A DNA stretch of 48,144 nucleotides from Deltaproteobacteria bacterium (GCA_021811385.1 JAJZPC010000011.1:1-48144), one strand, 5' to 3'. Shown: positions 1 to 9,105, numbered from the stretch's first letter. The notes: generated by a model not told the origin, from the sequence alone. Program-made: numbers and translations.

Positions 1-1684
1 TGCGGCTGATGTCGCCGCCGTAGCATTTCGCCAGCACGTCCTTGCGCAGGGCGGAGATGGTTTCCCTGCCGATGATGTTGCCCCCCACCGCCGCCTGGAT
101 GGCGATCTTGAACATCTGGCGCGGGATCTCCTCTTTCAGCTTTTCGCAGGCATGGAGCCCGCGCGCCCTGGCATTGTTGCGGTGCACCAGCTGGGAGAGC
201 GCATCCACCCGTTCGCCGTTCACCAGAATGTCCAGCTTGACCAGATCGCTTTCCCGGTAATCCAGAAGATCGTAATCAAAGGAACCATACCCCTGGGTGA
301 TGGATTTGAGCCGGTCGTAGAAGTCGTAGATAATCTCCGCCAGGGGAATTTCGCAGGTGAACTCGATCCGGCCGGGCATGGGGTAGTGGTGGTGGGTATT
401 CTCGCCGCGCCGCTCCATGCACAGGGTCATCACCACCCCCATGTAGCGTTCCGGGATGAGGATGGTGGCCTTGATAAACGGTTCCTCGATGCGGTCGATG
501 GTGGTGGGGTCCGGGTAGTAGGCCGGGTTGTCCACCTCTTTCATGGTCCCGTCCTTGAGAAAGATGTGGTAGTTCACCGAAGGCACGGTGAGGATCAGCG
601 AAAGATCGAACTCCCGCTCCAAACGTTCCTGCACCACCTCCAGGTGGAGCAACCCCAGGAACCCGCAACGGAAGCCGAAGCCCAGGGCGGTGGACGAGTC
701 CTTCTGGAAAGAGAGGGAGGCGTCGTTCAAGGTGAGCTTTTCGATGGCCGTGGCCAGGGTTTCATAATCGTCGGTGGAAACCGGATAGATGGAGGAAAAC
801 ACCACCTGCTTGATCTCTTGGAATCCGGGCAGTGGTTTGGCGCAGGGGTTGTCCTTCAAGGTGATGGTGTCGCCGGGTCTGGTGTCGGTGATGGTCTTGA
901 TTCCGGCGATGATGTAGCCGACCTGGCCTGCGCTCAACTCTTTTTGCGGTTCGCGGGTCAGGCGGAAGAATCCCACCTCCTCGACCCGGTAGGCGGCGTT
1001 GTTGGACATGAAGAGGATGGTGTCCCCGGCCTTGATCCGTCCCTCGAAGAGGCGGCAGGAGATGATCGTCCCCCGGAACGGATCGTAGAAGGCGTCAAAG
1101 ATCAGGGCCTCCAGCGGTTTTTCCGGGTCGCCCGTGGGCGGCGGCAGGAGGTTGACCACCGCCTCCAGCACCGTATCGACACCCTTGCCGGTTTTTGCCG
1201 AACAGAACTGGATGTGGCCGGCGTCCAGGCCGAGGTCTTCCTCGATCTGGAGGGCAACCCCCTCCGGGTCGGCGGAGGGGAGATCGATCTTGTTGATGAC
1301 CGGGATTACTTCCAGGTTGTTCTCCATGGCCAGATAGAGGTTGGCCAGGGTCTGGGCTTCGATGCCCTGGGCCGCGTCAACCAGCAGCAGCGCCCCTTCG
1401 CAGGAGGCCAGAGCCCGGGAGACCTCGTAGCTGAAATCAACGTGGCCCGGGGTGTCAACGAGGTTGAGGATGTAGTCCTTGCCGTTTTTGGCCCGGTACG
1501 GCAGGCAGATCGCCTGGCTTTTGATGGTGATCCCTCGCTCCCGCTCGATATCCATGCTGTCCAGGAGCTGATCGTGGAACTGGCGGTCGGTAACCATGCC
1601 GCAGAGCTGGATAAAGCGGTCGGCCAGGGTGGATTTTCCGTGGTCGATATGGGCGATGATGCTGAAGTTGCGAATGTTTTCCAT
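1..1684 (-). CDS. lepA: Elongation factor 4 (LepA), 3' end outside window
   Basis: A translational GTPase that binds the ribosome and is implicated in back-translocation and ribosome assembly. Reading leftward from the ATG at 1684, the protein begins MENIRNFSIIAHIDHGKST. The G1 P-loop is at residues 11-19, the G3 motif DTPGH at 77-81 and the G4 motif NKID at 131-134. The rest matches the LepA domain order, including the LepA-typical GFRCGFLGLLHLEVVQERLE stretch. About 561 codons are visible of roughly 600 usual for the family, so only the C-terminal tail is missing. The Shine-Dalgarno sequence is weak. The gene is divergent from rpoH across a 254-bp gap. Confidence 0.97.
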   Translation of the reverse strand, partial: MENIRNFSIIAHIDHGKSTLADRFIQLCGMVTDRQFHDQLLDSMDIERERGITIKSQAICLPYRAKNGKDYILNLVDTPGHVDFSYEVSRALASCEGALLLVDAAQGIEAQTLANLYLAMENNLEVIPVINKIDLPSADPEGVALQIEEDLGLDAGHIQFCSAKTGKGVDTVLEAVVNLLPPPTGDPEKPLEALIFDAFYDPFRGTIISCRLFEGRIKAGDTILFMSNNAAYRVEEVGFFRLTREPQKELSAGQVGYIIAGIKTITDTRPGDTITLKDNPCAKPLPGFQEIKQVVFSSIYPVSTDDYETLATAIEKLTLNDASLSFQKDSSTALGFGFRCGFLGLLHLEVVQERLEREFDLSLILTVPSVNYHIFLKDGTMKEVDNPAYYPDPTTIDRIEEPFIKATILIPERYMGVVMTLCMERRGENTHHHYPMPGRIEFTCEIPLAEIIYDFYDRLKSITQGYGSFDYDLLDYRESDLVKLDILVNGERVDALSQLVHRNNARARGLHACEKLKEEIPRQMFKIAIQAAVGGNIIGRETISALRKDVLAKCYGGDISR

Positions 1685-1782
1685 GGATAAGCCGGGGAAG
1701 TCCTGTGTTTTCGGTCTGGCAATGGTTGTACTGTATCAGAAACATGGCGATGGGCGGAAAAAATATCCTGATCCCACAGAAG

Positions 1783-1809
1783 AGGCTATCTATCATAAAA
1801 AGATAGCCT
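1783..1809. other. Perfect 9-bp hairpin in the lepA-rpoH gap
   Basis: AGGCTATCT (1783-1791) and AGATAGCCT (1801-1809) are perfect inverted repeats around a 9-nt A/T loop. The stem lies in the leader of whichever divergent gene is transcribed through it. No T-run follows immediately on either strand, so it is not a convincing terminator. Its function is unknown. Confidence 0.4.
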
Positions 1810-1902
1810 TGCAAAGGCAATTTTAAAAAGGGATTACGCCCCCTTGGGATTGTCTCGGGCTCCCGGCGAGGCGGGGAAGGATTACGCTGTTGTGGAAAGA
1901 GA

Positions 1903-1931
1903 TTGACCTTTGGCGTGGTTCTAATAATAAT
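1903..1931 (+). promoter_or_regulatory. Possible rpoH promoter close to the start codon
   Basis: TTGACC at 1903-1908 looks like a -35 box. About 16-17 nt downstream lies a TAATAATAA tract that could serve as -10. If so, transcription would begin within a few bases of the ATG at 1939, giving a near-leaderless message. This fits the absence of a Shine-Dalgarno sequence. The -10 match is ambiguous because the tract is repetitive. Confidence 0.35.
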
Positions 1932-1938
1932 AACCCCC

Positions 1939-2916
1939 ATGAAAGAAGACCCGGAAGTCCTTGAAATACTCGATGAAGAAGAGGATGCGCAGGAAGTCCT
2001 GCATCCCCTGGTCGCGCTGCCGGACGATGACAATCTCCCGGCCTTGGGCAATGCCGGACTCCATCGGTATCTGCAGGAAATCAGCCAATACAAGCTCATG
2101 AGCCGTGAGGAGACCGACGAGCTGGCCCGGCATTTCCAGAAAACAGGCGACCCTGAGGCGGCCTACAAGCTGGTGACCTCCAATCTCCGGCTGGTGGTCA
2201 AGGTGGCCATGGATTTTCAGAAATACTGGATGCAGAATTTCCTTGATCTCATCCAGGAGGGCAATGTCGGGTTGGTGCAGGCGGTGAAAAAGTTCGATCC
2301 CTACCGGCAGGTGAAGTTTTCCTACTATGCCGCCTACTGGATCCGGGCCTATATCCTTAAATTCATCATGGATAACTGGCGGCTGGTCAAGATCGGCACC
2401 ACCCAGGCCCAGCGCAAATTGTTTTTCAGCTTGAATAAAGAAAAAAAGCTGCTAGAATCGCAGGGTTTTGCGCCGGAGGTCAAATTGCTGGCCCAACGCC
2501 TCAATGTCAAGGAAAGCGAAGTCATTGAGATGAGCCAGCGCATGGACAACTGGGATGTTTCCCTGGAAAGTCCGGTGCGGGAAGGCTCCGACGAGGAGCA
2601 GAAGAATTTTCTGCCCATGATCGGGCCCACCGTGGAAGAACGGGTGGCGGAAAAGGAAGTGCAGGAGTGGATGGGCACGGTTCTCGACAAACTGCGCGAG
2701 ACCCTAAACGACAAGGAAAAGGCCATCCTGGCCGACCGGCTGTTGAGCGACGAGCCCCTTACCCTGCAGGATATTGCCGACCGGTTTGACATCTCCCGGG
2801 AACGGGTACGGCAGATCGAGGCCAATCTCTTGAAAAAGATGCGGGAGTATTTTGAGAAGGAAGTGCCTGATATCAAGGACTTCCTTGCGGAATTTCTCAA
2901 CCCCTGGCGTTCATAG
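1939..2916 (+). CDS. rpoH: RNA polymerase sigma-32 (heat-shock) factor
   Basis: A sigma70-family factor of 325 residues that directs RNA polymerase to heat-shock promoters. Region 2 covers about residues 75-145 (SNLRLVVKVA, then the -10 recognition helix with YWIRAYILKF). The RpoH box, characteristic of sigma-32, reads QRKLFFSLN at 158-166. Region 4 has the helix-turn-helix TLQDIADRFDISRERVRQIE near 275-295. There is no region 1.1. The N-terminus carries about 40 acidic residues that make the protein longer than the enterobacterial form. The reading frame is open upstream to a TTG at 1903, but that would add a hydrophobic FGVVLIII segment, so ATG 1939 is preferred even though no Shine-Dalgarno precedes it. 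Confidence 0.9.
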   Translation: MKEDPEVLEILDEEEDAQEVLHPLVALPDDDNLPALGNAGLHRYLQEISQYKLMSREETDELARHFQKTGDPEAAYKLVTSNLRLVVKVAMDFQKYWMQNFLDLIQEGNVGLVQAVKKFDPYRQVKFSYYAAYWIRAYILKFIMDNWRLVKIGTTQAQRKLFFSLNKEKKLLESQGFAPEVKLLAQRLNVKESEVIEMSQRMDNWDVSLESPVREGSDEEQKNFLPMIGPTVEERVAEKEVQEWMGTVLDKLRETLNDKEKAILADRLLSDEPLTLQDIADRFDISRERVRQIEANLLKKMREYFEKEVPDIKDFLAEFLNPWRS

Positions 2917-2967
2917 CCGTGGGCCGGCGACCCCAGTCGTCTGCTGCGATACCTGGAAAAAAACATT

Positions 2968-4161
2968 ATGCGCGTTCCCCTTTTAGATTTGCATGGCCAG
3001 ATGGCTCCCCTGCGCGACGAGATCCTTGCCGCGGTGACCGAGGTCATTGATTCGACCCAGTACATCCTCGGCCCCAAGGTCGAACAGTTTGAGAAAAACG
3101 TCGCAGCCTACTGTGGCTCCCGGTATGGGATCGGCGTTGCCAGCGGCACCGACGCCCTGCTTGCCGCGCTCATGGGGTTGGGTGTCGGCCCCGGCGATGC
3201 GGTTTTGACCACGCCCTATTCATTTTTCGCCACCATGGGCTGTATTCTCAGGCTGGGCGCTCGCCCGGTTTTCGCGGATATTGATCCGGTCACCTACAAT
3301 ATCGACCCGGAGCGGATGGCAGAGGCGTTGGCCCAGGATGCCAAAGGGGAGAAGCGGATCAAGGCGATCATCCCGGTGCATCTCTACGGGCAATGCGCGG
3401 ACATGGGGGCGATTCTCGCCCTGGCCAAGGAGTACAATCTGCCGGTGGTGGAGGATGCCGCCCAGGCCATCGGCGCCGTGTATCCCATGAAAAGCGGCGG
3501 CCAGACCGTCTGGCATCGGGCCGGGTCCATGGGCGAGGCCGGTTGTTTTTCCTTTTTCCCCAGCAAGAATCTCGGCGGCATCGGCGACGGCGGGCTGATT
3601 ACCTGCAACGATCCTGAGCTTGCCGAGCGGATCAGGATCATCCGGGTGCACGGCGGGGCGCCCAAGTATCACCACGGAGTGGTGGGGGGAAATTTCCGGA
3701 TCGATCCCATTCAGACCGTGGTGCTTGATATAAAGCTCTCCCGGTTGCCCGAGTGGCACCGGGCAAGGCGGCGTAATGCCGCAACCTATCGGAGTCTGTT
3801 CGCCCAAACCACCCTGCTGGAAAACGGCGCGATTTCCCTGCCCGAAGCGGTATATCAGGCAGAGGGGGCATTGGCCGGGGAAGCGTGCGACTACCATATC
3901 TACAACCAGTTTGTCATCAGGGCCAGGGACCGTGATGGGTTGCTCCGCCATCTCATAAGCAACGAGGTCGGGGCGGAGATCTATTATCCCATCCCCCTCC
4001 ACCGGCAGGGATGCGTCGCTGGTCTGGGCTACGAAGATGTCTCGTTTCCCGAAGCGGAACGGGCGGCGCTTGAGACCCTGGCGTTGCCGATTTTTCCCGA
4101 ACTCACGGACGAAATGCAGGGATTTGTCGTTGAGAAGATTGCCGAATTTTATTCCCGGTAA
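2968..4161 (+). CDS. DegT/DnrJ/EryC1/StrS-family aminotransferase
   Basis: A PLP-dependent sugar aminotransferase or dehydratase-like enzyme of 397 residues, the full family length. These enzymes usually transaminate NDP-keto-sugars for surface polysaccharide or glycoconjugate synthesis. The N-terminus MRVPLLDLHGQMAPLRDEI is the usual family start. Other landmarks are SGTDALLAAL (PLP phosphate binding), VVEDAAQAIGA, and SFFPSKNLGGIGDGG with the PLP lysine at residue 200. It lies 51 bp after rpoH and 70 bp before the TPR/beta-barrel gene. No other sugar-nucleotide gene is nearby, so its substrate cannot be deduced. Confidence 0.93.
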   Translation: MRVPLLDLHGQMAPLRDEILAAVTEVIDSTQYILGPKVEQFEKNVAAYCGSRYGIGVASGTDALLAALMGLGVGPGDAVLTTPYSFFATMGCILRLGARPVFADIDPVTYNIDPERMAEALAQDAKGEKRIKAIIPVHLYGQCADMGAILALAKEYNLPVVEDAAQAIGAVYPMKSGGQTVWHRAGSMGEAGCFSFFPSKNLGGIGDGGLITCNDPELAERIRIIRVHGGAPKYHHGVVGGNFRIDPIQTVVLDIKLSRLPEWHRARRRNAATYRSLFAQTTLLENGAISLPEAVYQAEGALAGEACDYHIYNQFVIRARDRDGLLRHLISNEVGAEIYYPIPLHRQGCVAGLGYEDVSFPEAERAALETLALPIFPELTDEMQGFVVEKIAEFYSR

Positions 4162-4231
4162 CCCGGTTCCCTCTTTTTTCAGTCCCTTAAGCCGGTCCTT
4201 TTCACGGTTGCCAAAAGGACACCCTCTGCCG

Positions 4232-7200
4232 ATGCGTATCAGGCCGCGTGACTTCCTGCGTCTCAACCTATCCTTGCAACGAGCGAGAGCCCACGCCTTC
4301 GTTTCCGCGTCTGTTTTCCTGCTGATCTCGTTTCTGTTCCTTTCCGCGACGGGCCAGGCGGCGGATTCTTCCGCGCCTCAGGGCAAGCAGGTTGTTCCGG
4401 CGCGGACCATCCACCTCAAGGCGGACAAGGATGTCGCCTGGAAGGCCTTATGGGATCAGGGGCGGGAATTGGTGCGCAACGGCAGGCTTGTCGAGGCGGT
4501 GCCCGTGTATGAGGCGCTGCTGACCATGCGGGAGGGGCTCGAGACTGCCCGGTGGGAGCTGGTCACCATTCTTTTGCAATTGAAAAGGGAAGAGAGCGCC
4601 CTTCCCCATCTTGAGTCGCTGGTTGAGGTTTCTCCCCGGAATCTCCAGTATCTGCTGGCCTTGGCAGAGGCAAGCCGGGGCCAGGGCAATGGCGCCCGGG
4701 CCGTGGATCTGTACAAAAAAGTGCTGCAGCGGGAGCCGGACAATCTTCAGGCCTTGCGTGGCGCGGCCTCCGCCCTTATCGCCCAACAGAAGAAGGGTGA
4801 AGCGGCTCTCATGCTCGAAACCCTGCTCCAGCGGGAGCCCCGCCGGACGGCCTTACGGGAAGAATTGGCCAATCTTTATTACGATATGGGTTCCTATGAC
4901 AAGGCCCGGGCGCATTTCGTCATTCTGGCCCGGGAAAATCAGGACGACCCGGCAATCCTGCTCAAGACGGCCCAGGCCTATGAAAAGTCAGGCCTTGAGG
5001 GCCAAGCGGTTGAGTACTGGCAACGGGTTGCGGCGCGCACCCCCCAGAACCCCGAGGCAAAAGAGAGGCTGACCGCCTATTACCTGAAGGGCGGCAAGGG
5101 AGAGGAGGCCTTGGCCTATCTTCTTCCGCTTCTTGAAAAGGAACCCTCTTCGCTTCGGCTGCTCAAGCGGTTGGGGCAGATCCATGCCACCCTTTCCCGC
5201 CTCCCCGAGGCGCTTGCCTATTTTGAGCGGTATATCTCCTTCAAACCCGAGGACAAAGAGGTGCTGCGGCAGGTGATCGATATCCACGCCGCACTGGGGA
5301 ACAGGCCGGAGGCCCCGGCCCTGGTGCGTGGTCTCGGGCTTGAGCCTGCGCCGAATCTTGAAAATCTGGAGCGGGGGGCCGGGCTGTACGAGGCCAACGG
5401 CGAGTTTCCGGAGGCTGTCGCCCTGTATGACCAGATTCTGGCGGTGACCCCTGATGATCCGAAGATTCTGGCCAAGCGGGCCAAAGCGTTGCTGGCGGGC
5501 GGGAACGACGGCGAAGCCAACGGGATGTGGGCGCATCTGGAACGGCGGCAGAAGCTTCTTGAGGTGCTTGAGATCCTGTTTCGAATGGAACCGGGGAACA
5601 GGACGGTTCTCCAAAAACTGGCCCGCATGTACCTTGATCGAGGGGAATTGGCCAAAAGCCTGGACATGTTTTCCCGTTTGGACGCCCTTGGAGTGAGGAC
5701 GCCGGAGGTGCTGGCCGGGCAGGCCATGGTGCATGAGCGGCTCGGTCATCCCGCCAAGGCCCTGGCCCTGTATGAGCAGCTTTTGGACGGAGCCGACGAA
5801 ACGGGCATGTTCAGGCTGCGTTGCGTCCAGTTGGCAGGGGGGCTTGGCCTGCCCGGAAAGACCCGGAGCCATCTCGCCCGGTTGCAGGAAAAATTTCCCG
5901 GACTGTATGCCTCTCCCCAAACCCAACTGCTCGTGGCCAAGGCCCTGACCGAGACAGCTTCCCATGGGGCGGCCAGGGAATTGTATGCCGGCCTGCTTGC
6001 AAGGTTGCCGGCGGACCGAGAGCTGCTCAGGGCTGCTTTTTTGGGTCTGGCCGAGGTGTACCGGCAGGAGGGCTTGCCCTATGAGGCGGAGCAGGTTTTG
6101 CGGCAGGCCTGTCTTCAGTATCCGCTGGACGAGGAGGTTCTGGGTCGTTTGTTTGCCTTGGCCCTTGAGGAAAGGCGATTTGCCGAGGCCTCGGTCTGGC
6201 TTGAGCAACTGAGCCGGCCGGAGGGTAAGGGTAAGCGGCAGGATGACGAGGTTCACGCAAAGCTCGGGAGCCTGGCGAAGGAAGTATTTGACGGCCGGCT
6301 GTTGCGGGCACGCTTGCTGGCGGCCGAGGGCGAAACCGGGGATGCAGTCAAACTTGTGGAGGAGCTGGCCGGCGAGTTTTCGAACGCGGCCGGGGCCGGG
6401 TTGTTGCGCAGGGAGGTTGATCTGCTCCGCGCCCGGTTGTGGCTTGCGGATGAACAGTATGCCAAGGCCGAACAGCTGGCGGCATCGTTGTCCGGGGAGG
6501 GCGGTGGTCCCGAGGCGGATCTGCTTTTGCTGCGCATCTACCGCGCCCTGGGAAAGAGCGGGTTGGAAGAGGCGCTTTTTCAGCGAATGCTGGCGGAGGC
6601 CGCTCAGGATCAAGGTCGTGTTCTTGAGCTTCTCAAGGGACTGAAAGAGGAGGGGCTTTTTGCCGAGTTGGGCGAGAGGGCTGAATCGGCCGGCCGGCAA
6701 TTTCCCGAGTCCGTCATGATCCGCTCCCTGGCCGCCTCGGGCCGGGAGGGTAATGGCGAGATCGGGGCGGCCATTGAGATCCGGCAGGATATTGTCCGGG
6801 ATTTTCCGGATCAGGAATTTGCCGCGGTGCGGCTTGCCCAGCAGCTTTTTCGTCGTGGCCGTTTTGCCGAGATCAGGGGGATTGAAGAACGCTTTCCTGG
6901 GATTGCGGCGCGTCCGGACATGCTTCTGCTCAAGGCTCGGATTCTCTGGGCGGAGCATGAGTGGGAAAAGGGGGTGGCCGTGTACGATGCCTTTTTGGCG
7001 CCCCCGGTGGCCGAAAGTGTCGCGCTCCAGGCAAAGGAGCGGGGGGTGTCCTTGCCCCAAGCCGAGAAGCCCGGTCTCTGGGCGCAGTTGACCGTGGCCA
7101 AGATCGACCGGCAGACCGAGGTTGACGCGTTGATGGAGCCCTCGGCCGTGCTTGAGTCCGGACCAGGCGCAACCGCGCGCAACCGGCTGGCCGTTCCGTT

Positions 7201-8386
7201 TTACGCGCGATACCGCTGGTCCAAGCAGTTTGCCCTGGAGAAAACCGCCAGGCAGGCGGTGATGCATCGGGAGTATCTGGCCGCGGCAAATTATTTCAAG
7301 GCGCTGTTGCGGGAATACCCAGCGGATGAATCCCTGCAGTTTGATCTTGCCGGGATTTACAGCAGATTCGGGCAGCTGGGCCATGAGGCGGCGCTCTATG
7401 AGGAGATGGCCGCCGCAGGGGGGGATTTCCCCGGGTTGGCCGAGGCCAGGGAGAGAAACGAACTGAAGCGTCAACCCCGGGCGGCCCTTGGGTATGGCTA
7501 TCTCCGGGAGGAGGGCAGGGAGGGATATAAGGCGATCCGGAAAACCTGGGAAGGGGCCAGCCTGAACTATTCGCCCCATCTGCAGCATGACCTTGAGGTG
7601 CATCTTGCCCGGCTTGACTACCAGGAGCCCGGGGGCCACGCCAAGATTCGCGGAACCCGCGCCCTGGTTTCCTATGCGGCCAACATCAACGAGCACCTGC
7701 TTGTTCGCGGCGGCGGCGGGGCCGAGTTGCTGGAAAACAGCCAGCCCGACACCACGCTTGTTGAGCTTGCCGCGGAGGGCCGCCTGGGGGATCGCTTGAC
7801 CGGCATTCTTTCCTATGGCCGGGATGTCAAGCATGATACCCTGGCCAGCCTCAGCCGGAACATTGTGCAACAGGATTACAAGGCGGATCTGGTGCTGGAC
7901 ATGGTTCGCGGTGTCCAGGCGGGAGGGGGGTATCTCTACTCTGATTTTTCCGATGATAATACCACAAGGGGCTATGATCTCTGGGCCGCTTACCTGCTTT
8001 TCTTCGAACCGGCATTTTTACGATTCAGCTATACCTATGATTTCAAGGACACCGCCGAGGCAAGAGGCGGCGGCCCCATGCAGCCGGATGGATTTGCCGT
8101 TTCGGATCATCCATACTGGGCGCCGATAAATTATTGGCAGAACCGCTTCAGCGTATATTTCAAGCACCAGCTTTCCGACGACCAGTTCCGGCGCGGGGTT
8201 CCCCGGTACTATGATCTTGAGTATGCCATGGTCTACGATGAAATGGGGTATGCCATGCAGACCTGGAAGGGCGGTTTTTTTGTCGAGTATGCCCCGCAGG
8301 TCATTTTTTCCGCAACGACGGAGCTGACCTCCGGCCCGGAATACCGGGCCAAGGAATTTTTTCTTTCGGCGATTTACCGCTGGTAG
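4232..8386 (+). CDS. Giant TPR protein with C-terminal outer-membrane beta-barrel
   Basis: A 1384-residue protein. It starts with a long-n-region signal peptide (hydrophobic core about 23-40, likely cleaved near GQA-A at 41-44). About 1000 residues of degenerate tetratricopeptide repeats follow (for example EALAYFERYISFKPEDKEV and EAVALYDQILAVTPDDPKI). From about residue 1085 the sequence changes to alternating amphipathic strands and ends in ...LSAIYRW, the aromatic C-terminal residue recognised by the BAM machinery. Periplasmic TPRs joined to a C-terminal barrel are the architecture of exopolysaccharide secretins such as PelB, PgaA and BcsC. The frame is open from 4037, but that region overlaps the aminotransferase gene. 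ATG 4232 gives the proper signal peptide. No polysaccharide synthase is adjacent, so an export role is inference. A large surface-assembly scaffold is an alternative. Confidence 0.85.
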   Translation: MRIRPRDFLRLNLSLQRARAHAFVSASVFLLISFLFLSATGQAADSSAPQGKQVVPARTIHLKADKDVAWKALWDQGRELVRNGRLVEAVPVYEALLTMREGLETARWELVTILLQLKREESALPHLESLVEVSPRNLQYLLALAEASRGQGNGARAVDLYKKVLQREPDNLQALRGAASALIAQQKKGEAALMLETLLQREPRRTALREELANLYYDMGSYDKARAHFVILARENQDDPAILLKTAQAYEKSGLEGQAVEYWQRVAARTPQNPEAKERLTAYYLKGGKGEEALAYLLPLLEKEPSSLRLLKRLGQIHATLSRLPEALAYFERYISFKPEDKEVLRQVIDIHAALGNRPEAPALVRGLGLEPAPNLENLERGAGLYEANGEFPEAVALYDQILAVTPDDPKILAKRAKALLAGGNDGEANGMWAHLERRQKLLEVLEILFRMEPGNRTVLQKLARMYLDRGELAKSLDMFSRLDALGVRTPEVLAGQAMVHERLGHPAKALALYEQLLDGADETGMFRLRCVQLAGGLGLPGKTRSHLARLQEKFPGLYASPQTQLLVAKALTETASHGAARELYAGLLARLPADRELLRAAFLGLAEVYRQEGLPYEAEQVLRQACLQYPLDEEVLGRLFALALEERRFAEASVWLEQLSRPEGKGKRQDDEVHAKLGSLAKEVFDGRLLRARLLAAEGETGDAVKLVEELAGEFSNAAGAGLLRREVDLLRARLWLADEQYAKAEQLAASLSGEGGGPEADLLLLRIYRALGKSGLEEALFQRMLAEAAQDQGRVLELLKGLKEEGLFAELGERAESAGRQFPESVMIRSLAASGREGNGEIGAAIEIRQDIVRDFPDQEFAAVRLAQQLFRRGRFAEIRGIEERFPGIAARPDMLLLKARILWAEHEWEKGVAVYDAFLAPPVAESVALQAKERGVSLPQAEKPGLWAQLTVAKIDRQTEVDALMEPSAVLESGPGATARNRLAVPFYARYRWSKQFALEKTARQAVMHREYLAAANYFKALLREYPADESLQFDLAGIYSRFGQLGHEAALYEEMAAAGGDFPGLAEARERNELKRQPRAALGYGYLREEGREGYKAIRKTWEGASLNYSPHLQHDLEVHLARLDYQEPGGHAKIRGTRALVSYAANINEHLLVRGGGGAELLENSQPDTTLVELAAEGRLGDRLTGILSYGRDVKHDTLASLSRNIVQQDYKADLVLDMVRGVQAGGGYLYSDFSDDNTTRGYDLWAAYLLFFEPAFLRFSYTYDFKDTAEARGGGPMQPDGFAVSDHPYWAPINYWQNRFSVYFKHQLSDDQFRRGVPRYYDLEYAMVYDEMGYAMQTWKGGFFVEYAPQVIFSATTELTSGPEYRAKEFFLSAIYRW

Positions 8387-8413
8387 GCGTTGGGTTTACC
8401 GGTGCGCTTTCCC

Positions 8414-8440
8414 TTGCAATCTTTTTTGCTCTGTGCTAAT
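8414..8440 (+). promoter_or_regulatory. Possible greA promoter
   Basis: TTGCAA at 8414-8419 and an extended -10 (TGtGCTAAT, -10 hexamer 8435-8440) are separated by 15 nt. Transcription would start about 160 nt before greA and cross the leader hairpin at 8517-8577. The spacing is slightly short. Confidence 0.3.
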
Positions 8441-8516
8441 TGAAGTGCTTGTTGTTGTCCCGTGCGCCTCAACTTCGGAGCGCGCCGGACAGAGATGATG
8501 TGTTGAAAATATTTCC

Positions 8517-8577
8517 GCCGTTTTGGCCGGGGCAATCCTTGTTGTGATCGCCTGCCGGGAAAACGGCCATTTTTTTT
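8517..8577 (+). terminator. Strong intrinsic terminator 30 nt upstream of greA
   Basis: GCCGTTTT (8517-8524) pairs perfectly with AAAACGGC (8560-8567). A further CCGG/CCGG stem (8527-8530 with 8555-8558) lies inside. Eight T residues follow at 8570-8577. It sits 130 nt after the TPR gene stop and ends 30 nt before the greA ATG. It could terminate the TPR gene, act as a greA leader attenuator, or both. Confidence 0.7.
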
Positions 8578-8607
8578 ATAGAGCTCTGTCTTTGCAAGGA
8601 GGTTGTT

Positions 8608-9093
8608 ATGGTTGAGCGTATTCCCATGTCCCAGGAGGGATATACCAGATTGCGTCAGGAGCTTGACCGGCTACAGAAGAAAGAACGTCCCGCGGTTATT
8701 GAAGCCATCGAGGTGGCGCGCGGGCACGGCGATTTGAAGGAAAACGCCGAATACCATGCGGCCAAGGAACGCCAGGGGCATATCGAAGGGCGGATCATGG
8801 AGCTCAAGGATAAGCTGGGCCGGGCCGAGGTTATTGATTGCTCAAGCGTGGACTGTTCCCGGGTGGTTTTCGGCACGGTCGTTTCCCTGGTCGATCTGGA
8901 CACCGAGGACGAGATACGGTATCAGCTTCTGGGTCCGCTGGAGGCGGATGTCAGCAAGGGCAGTATTTCCGTGCTTTCTCCCATCGGCCAAGCAATGATC
9001 GGGAAAAGCGTGGGCGATGAGATAACCGTGAAAACCCCGGGCGGGGTGCGGCAACTGGAGGTCATGGATATCAAGCCGCCGGAGCGGGCTTGA
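8608..9093 (+). CDS. greA: Transcription elongation factor GreA
   Basis: GreA enters the RNA polymerase secondary channel and stimulates cleavage of backtracked RNA. The 161-residue length is standard. The N-terminal antiparallel coiled coil (about 1-80) carries the tip motif GDLKENAEYHAAKE with the catalytic acidic residues at D42 and E45. The C-terminal FKBP-like domain follows, with SVLSPIGQAMIGKSVGDEI and the terminal TPGG...LEVMDI motif. A near-perfect AAGGAGG lies 6 nt before the ATG. The stop is 12 bp from the stop of the convergent tetR gene. Confidence 0.97.
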   Translation: MVERIPMSQEGYTRLRQELDRLQKKERPAVIEAIEVARGHGDLKENAEYHAAKERQGHIEGRIMELKDKLGRAEVIDCSSVDCSRVVFGTVVSLVDLDTEDEIRYQLLGPLEADVSKGSISVLSPIGQAMIGKSVGDEITVKTPGGVRQLEVMDIKPPERA

Positions 9094-9105
9094 TGAAAAC
9101 AGGAA

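Noticed and set aside
152-1690. 512-codon plus-strand ORF at the left edge
   Set aside because: Antisense of lepA, which shows all GTPase motifs on the minus strand.
4988-7870. 960-codon antisense ORF within the TPR/beta-barrel gene
   Set aside because: The composition is typical of the reverse strand of a GC-rich gene. The sense frame has a signal peptide, TPRs and a barrel.
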